NCBI GenBank assembly: GCA_030429565.1
Contig: JAUIFE010000001.1
Span: forward strand, 1,116,001-1,180,000
Origin: Holophagae bacterium
Lineage (GTDB): Bacteria; Acidobacteriota; Holophagae; Acanthopleuribacterales; Acanthopleuribacteraceae
Length of the DNA stretch: 64,000 nucleotides
Reading direction: 5' to 3'
Position 1 is the first letter of the stretch; each line of letters starts with the position of its first letter. Of the stretch, positions 60,621-64,000 are shown piece by piece. Below the pieces are notes generated by a model. It made no database searches, was not told the origin of the DNA, and saw nothing but the letters and a program-made list of their open reading frames with translations. Made by a program: the position numbers and the translations under genes.

Positions 60621-63440
60621 TCAGCCGATCACTTTAACCACGACGACGGTTTGGTCGTCGTGGCGCTCAAGACCGGCACCAAAGTGATCGGTCTCCTGCA
60701 GGATAATGTCACGCATGGCGGCCGCCGAGGCTTCGGCGTGGTGGCGGATAATGTGGCAAACTCGCTCCAAACCAAATTCGCGCCGCGCTTCATTATGGGT
60801 TTCGTTGATACCGTCAGAGATCAAAACAAATACGTCGTTAGCTTCGAAGGCAATTTTGCGACCGAGCAATACGCGGTCGAACAAAGGCCCGGCATCAACG
60901 CCCAAGGCAATGCCGTCGGGTTTAATTTGGACCACTTCTTTTTGCGCGGCACGATACCACAAAAGCGGCAGGTGTCCGGCGCGAACCACTTGTAAACTCC
61001 GCATTTCCAAGTCAATTCGAACACCCAATGCCGAAATAAACGCGTGTCTGTCAAGCTGCTCATACAACAGCCGGTTTAAGCGTCGAAACAGGTCCTCCAT
61101 GCTGCGGTCGTCAGAGGCAAGGGTTGAAAAAATTCCCTGGAAACGCGACATGTGCAACGCGGCCGAGGTTCCTTTCCCACTCACATCGCCGAGCACCACG
61201 GAGAAGTGTTCATCGCCGACGAGGTTATACCCGTAAAAGTCACCACCGACCTCCAGCGCGGGCAGCGAGATGCCCGCCACATCGAAGCCGGGCAAGTCGG
61301 GATCGGCCTGCGGCAAAGAGGAAAGTTGGATTTGACGGGCCAAGGCCAATTCGTGTTTAAGCCGCTCCTGAGCAGCGACCTGCTCGTACAAAAACGCGTT
61401 TTCAATCGCAATCGCGGCTTGTTTGGCGGTGGCCGCTAAAAACTGAAAATCCTTGGGGTCGTAAGTGGTTTCCGAGAGTTTTTCGCCAATCAGCAAGCCC
61501 CCGAGAAAACGCGATTTGGAAAAGATCGGATAGACATATTTAAACCCTAGAGAAACAAGCGCTTCTTTCCCTGCAGGATCGAGATAGTCCACACAAAGTT
61601 CAGCTCGGTAGGTGCGCAAATTCTCACCGAGCGCTTGGATTTGCGCCTCGACCAGAGGCGAGCTCTGTTCGTCGGCGGGTCGTGGACTCCAGGCTTGACA
61701 AGCAGGTGTGGTTTCATCCCGAAAGATAATTAAACCCAGTTGCTTGACACGCATAAAGGCCGCGATGCGCTGAACCATGCCGCCGGCCAATTCATCGAGC
61801 CCAACCACACTGGTCATCAACGAGACCAACTCGTTGGAAGCACCTTGGTGGTCATAGTCATGGCGATGGAAACGACGGCGAATGCCATTGAGCCCAAAAC
61901 GCCCGGCGTAAAAAAAAACAAAACCAACACCGATCCCACACAACATGAGCAGCATGTTGTGACCAGCCATGTTTTGGGCGGAAGGGGCGACGACCCGTCC
62001 GATTTCGACAAAACGCGAGGTGAAACGAACCTGGGGTAAATGGGCGCCTAAACTGGCGAGCCACCATAGTACCGCGACAAAGACACACCCAATCAGCAGC
62101 GCCCATAAGGTAGTCACAAAAGAAAACTGGGTAACCCGGCCAATGCGCACGCCCAACAAACGGTAACGGGTAATGGTGTAGCCGTATGCAAAAAGCAAGG
62201 CAAAGAGACCTAGTGCTACCAGACTGAAGAGAAACCGCGCGGATAATTGGCCGGAAAACACGGCCACGGCAACAGTAATCACAGCAACGCTAATGCCGGT
62301 ATAACGCACACTGCTTTCAAGCCGTGCATACTCAGGTGATGCGCCTTTCCGATAGATAAATCGAATCGAAAAGTGAACCAAAAACATGAGCGGTAGAAAC
62401 ACAATCATGGAACCGAGCCCACGCTGGGACATGCCCGCCGCGGCGGCGATTATCGCGATCAGATAATAGACGTAACGCAGCAAAGGCACCGCGAGTAAGT
62501 CACGACGTTCACGCGGAAAATAATAACTGCCATGGAACAGGGCGGCTAAACCTAAATAAAAGGCCGGCCATAGACTCAGATCACGCAACAATCGCAAAGT
62601 GGGCGCATCGAGATGGCCGCGATTGGGAAACAACAAACAAGCGATCCCGATTAAAAAGAAACCAAAAGAAAGCGGTCGGGTTGCACGTAAATAACCGCGA
62701 AAAAACGCGAGCAATAACCCCGTCGCAATCCACGCAATACCGCTGAGTTGAAACACTAGATCGAGATAAATAATGTTGAACCGGGTCATGATGACAAAGG
62801 TTTCTTTGACCTCGCCATTGCGAATAAAACGATAAGGCACGTGCTGACCCGCGATACTTCGGCGCACAAGGAAATCGGCCTGCTCCAGATTTCGGATCGG
62901 CTCGCCGTTAATGGCAATGATCAGGTCGCCGCGTCGCAGACCGGCACGATCGGAGGCGCCTTCGCGCACAATGTCGTAAATGTGCACCGCACGGGGAATT
63001 TCTTTTAAAAAATTGCGGCTCAAATCGCTTTTCTTGATGCGGTATTTAACCAATGCCCGTCGAAACTCCGGCTTTTGCACCTCGAGAACGGCCGTCTGCC
63101 ACGGCTTAAGTTTGCCCAGCAAAGCATAAGCCTCGGGCGCCTTGCGCACACGGTTGCCGTTGACCGCCACCAACAAGTCCCCTTGCCGAATCGTTTTCAA
63201 ATCTTCCGGCGAAAAGAATTCGTAGGTCATGTCGATGGGTTCAGCAGTGACGGGTTCCAAAAAATACAAATTCCCGGCGGCAAAACCAAAGAGGTTGTCA
63301 TCGATACCGGAATTCATTTTGTTGTACAAATTCTTCAGTGAAAGGGGCAGTAAAAATAAGACGGCGGCGCCGAACACGAGACGAAACACCCAAAGCCGAC
63401 GGCTTCGTTTGTTTGGTTTTTGTTCGCTGGTTTGAATCAT
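60621..63440 (-). CDS. membrane PP2C-type phosphatase with PDZ and GAF domains (SpoIIE/RsbU-like)
   Basis: A 939-residue regulator. Order: N-terminal membrane helix, two PDZ-like segments (around FSPEDLKTIRQGDLLVAVNG and EGASDRAGLRRGDLIIAING), about eight membrane helices (220-530), a GAF domain (about 570-700), and a C-terminal PP2C domain. The PP2C domain has metal-binding Asp motifs GGDFYGYN, VVLGDVSGKGTSAAL and LISDGINETHNE. Such proteins dephosphorylate anti-sigma-antagonist proteins in partner-switching pathways. Two PDZ units ahead of the membrane part are unusual. I start at ATG 63440 (MIQTSEQKPN), 4 nt after the upstream gene; the frame continues further upstream inside that gene. 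No partner kinase or STAS protein is adjacent. Confidence 0.88.
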   Translation of the reverse strand: MIQTSEQKPNKRSRRLWVFRLVFGAAVLFLLPLSLKNLYNKMNSGIDDNLFGFAAGNLYFLEPVTAEPIDMTYEFFSPEDLKTIRQGDLLVAVNGNRVRKAPEAYALLGKLKPWQTAVLEVQKPEFRRALVKYRIKKSDLSRNFLKEIPRAVHIYDIVREGASDRAGLRRGDLIIAINGEPIRNLEQADFLVRRSIAGQHVPYRFIRNGEVKETFVIMTRFNIIYLDLVFQLSGIAWIATGLLLAFFRGYLRATRPLSFGFFLIGIACLLFPNRGHLDAPTLRLLRDLSLWPAFYLGLAALFHGSYYFPRERRDLLAVPLLRYVYYLIAIIAAAAGMSQRGLGSMIVFLPLMFLVHFSIRFIYRKGASPEYARLESSVRYTGISVAVITVAVAVFSGQLSARFLFSLVALGLFALLFAYGYTITRYRLLGVRIGRVTQFSFVTTLWALLIGCVFVAVLWWLASLGAHLPQVRFTSRFVEIGRVVAPSAQNMAGHNMLLMLCGIGVGFVFFYAGRFGLNGIRRRFHRHDYDHQGASNELVSLMTSVVGLDELAGGMVQRIAAFMRVKQLGLIIFRDETTPACQAWSPRPADEQSSPLVEAQIQALGENLRTYRAELCVDYLDPAGKEALVSLGFKYVYPIFSKSRFLGGLLIGEKLSETTYDPKDFQFLAATAKQAAIAIENAFLYEQVAAQERLKHELALARQIQLSSLPQADPDLPGFDVAGISLPALEVGGDFYGYNLVGDEHFSVVLGDVSGKGTSAALHMSRFQGIFSTLASDDRSMEDLFRRLNRLLYEQLDRHAFISALGVRIDLEMRSLQVVRAGHLPLLWYRAAQKEVVQIKPDGIALGVDAGPLFDRVLLGRKIAFEANDVFVLISDGINETHNEARREFGLERVCHIIRHHAEASAAAMRDIILQETDHFGAGLERHDDQTVVVVKVIG

Positions 63441-63444
63441 GAAC

Positions 63445-64000
63445 CTATCCACAAAGAGAAAAACGCAAGGGCAGCGATTGTTTGAGGCCGAGGGCTTCTT
63501 CAAGCACGAGGCGTCCCGGCTCAAAAGGCTTTACGGAATTCAGACCAATTCGATCCACCGCCAGGGCCATTTGTGCGGCAAAACCCTCGCCCGAGGGCGG
63601 CATATCACCGGCGCGCACCACATCACGCGAAATGCGCAACAACACCTCGCGCGGCAACAAGCCAATACACTCGGAACCGGTAACAGCGGAGCCGCGCGAC
63701 TCGGCTAAAGCCTGGATGCGCTGGTAGACGGCCCACAACGAGACAGCCGACAAATCCATGACATTCATGGAGACTTGGGCACAATCAAACTCTTCGATGT
63801 GCCAACCGATGGCCTTAAGGCCGGGAAACGGACCGGGGTAAAACCGCCCCTTGTGGGTGCGACCGGCGCCGCGAATACGACGGGCAATGTAGCCGGCGGT
63901 TTTTTCATCGCCCCCCTTCAGATTGACATTCCAAGCAGCCATCAATTGGCGCACCCCCACGGCGGTGGCACCGCTGCGGGCAATAAATCGGGTTGGTCCA
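63445..64000 (-). CDS. glutamate formiminotransferase (3' part; runs off the window)
   Basis: The frame continues to the right edge. The visible 185 residues read GPTRFIARSGATAVGVRQLM, then AWNVNL, matching the formiminotransferase C-terminal domain pattern (GPTRF..R.GA..VG.R..L.A.NVNL), followed by YIARRIRG and SMNVMDLSAV. The enzyme transfers the formimino group of formiminoglutamate to tetrahydrofolate at the end of histidine degradation. The N-terminal half lies outside the window. The stop is 4 nt before the phosphatase start, so the two may be co-transcribed. Confidence 0.85.
   Translation of the reverse strand, partial: GPTRFIARSGATAVGVRQLMAAWNVNLKGGDEKTAGYIARRIRGAGRTHKGRFYPGPFPGLKAIGWHIEEFDCAQVSMNVMDLSAVSLWAVYQRIQALAESRGSAVTGSECIGLLPREVLLRISRDVVRAGDMPPSGEGFAAQMALAVDRIGLNSVKPFEPGRLVLEEALGLKQSLPLRFSLCG

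Overview
The window looks like one continuous stretch of a bacterial chromosome of moderate GC content with densely packed, Shine-Dalgarno-led genes. There are no phage or insertion-sequence genes, and I saw no rRNA or tRNA. The taxon cannot be fixed from the sequence alone. The mix of large two-component hybrids with sensor propellers, a eukaryotic-type Ser/Thr kinase, a PDZ/PP2C phosphatase and multiplied DUF3857 proteins would fit a gliding or predatory-style Gram-negative such as an Acidobacteriota (Holophagae) or deltaproteobacterial lineage. That is inference only.

Layout. (1) 0.1-6.9 kb: a three-gene operon encoding an SMC-type complex of the MukFEB/MksFEB/Wadjet (JetABC) kind, with unusual ATPase motifs. 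(2) 7.0-12.1 kb: a small unknown gene, a coupled acyltransferase/SDR pair, two single-domain response regulators, an unknown 371-aa gene and a 59-aa small ORF coupled to the second regulator. (3) 12.1-13.6 kb: a gene-free repeat region with a near-perfect 494-bp tandem duplication and interspersed short repeats. (4) 13.8-17.8 kb: an operon of MIO ammonia-lyase, thioesterase, ketoreductase and ketosynthase. With an AMP-ligase/dehydratase fusion and a PlsC-like acyltransferase at 27.7-31.4 kb, it resembles a split aryl-polyene or flexirubin-type pathway. (5) 17.8-21.3 kb: an ATP-grasp ligase and two tandem paralogues of an unknown family. (6) 21.4-27.6 kb: leucine biosynthesis, leuCDB and leuA facing away from each other. 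Each has its own leader peptide rich in CTA leucine codons, followed by mutually exclusive hairpins (attenuators). (7) 31.9-37.0 kb: an Lrp-type regulator, 4-hydroxyphenylpyruvate dioxygenase, homogentisate dioxygenase and an acyl-CoA synthetase (tyrosine catabolism). (8) 37.7-50.7 kb: three successive gene pairs of exported DUF3857 proteins. In each pair the second protein keeps a transglutaminase-like Cys/His/Asp triad and the first has lost it. (9) 51.7-56.8 kb: a hybrid histidine kinase and a Ser/Thr kinase overlapping tail to tail. (10) 57.0-60.6 kb: metX and aspartokinase, divergent. metX is preceded by a SAM-I riboswitch, a hairpin series and a cysteine-rich upstream ORF that overlaps its start. 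(11) 60.6-64 kb: a PDZ/membrane/GAF/PP2C phosphatase and the 3' part of a glutamate formiminotransferase gene.

The most distinctive content is regulatory (leader peptides, riboswitch and cysteine-rich uORF) and the triplicated active/inactive DUF3857 pairs. No database search was possible. Family names rest on motifs, length and context.
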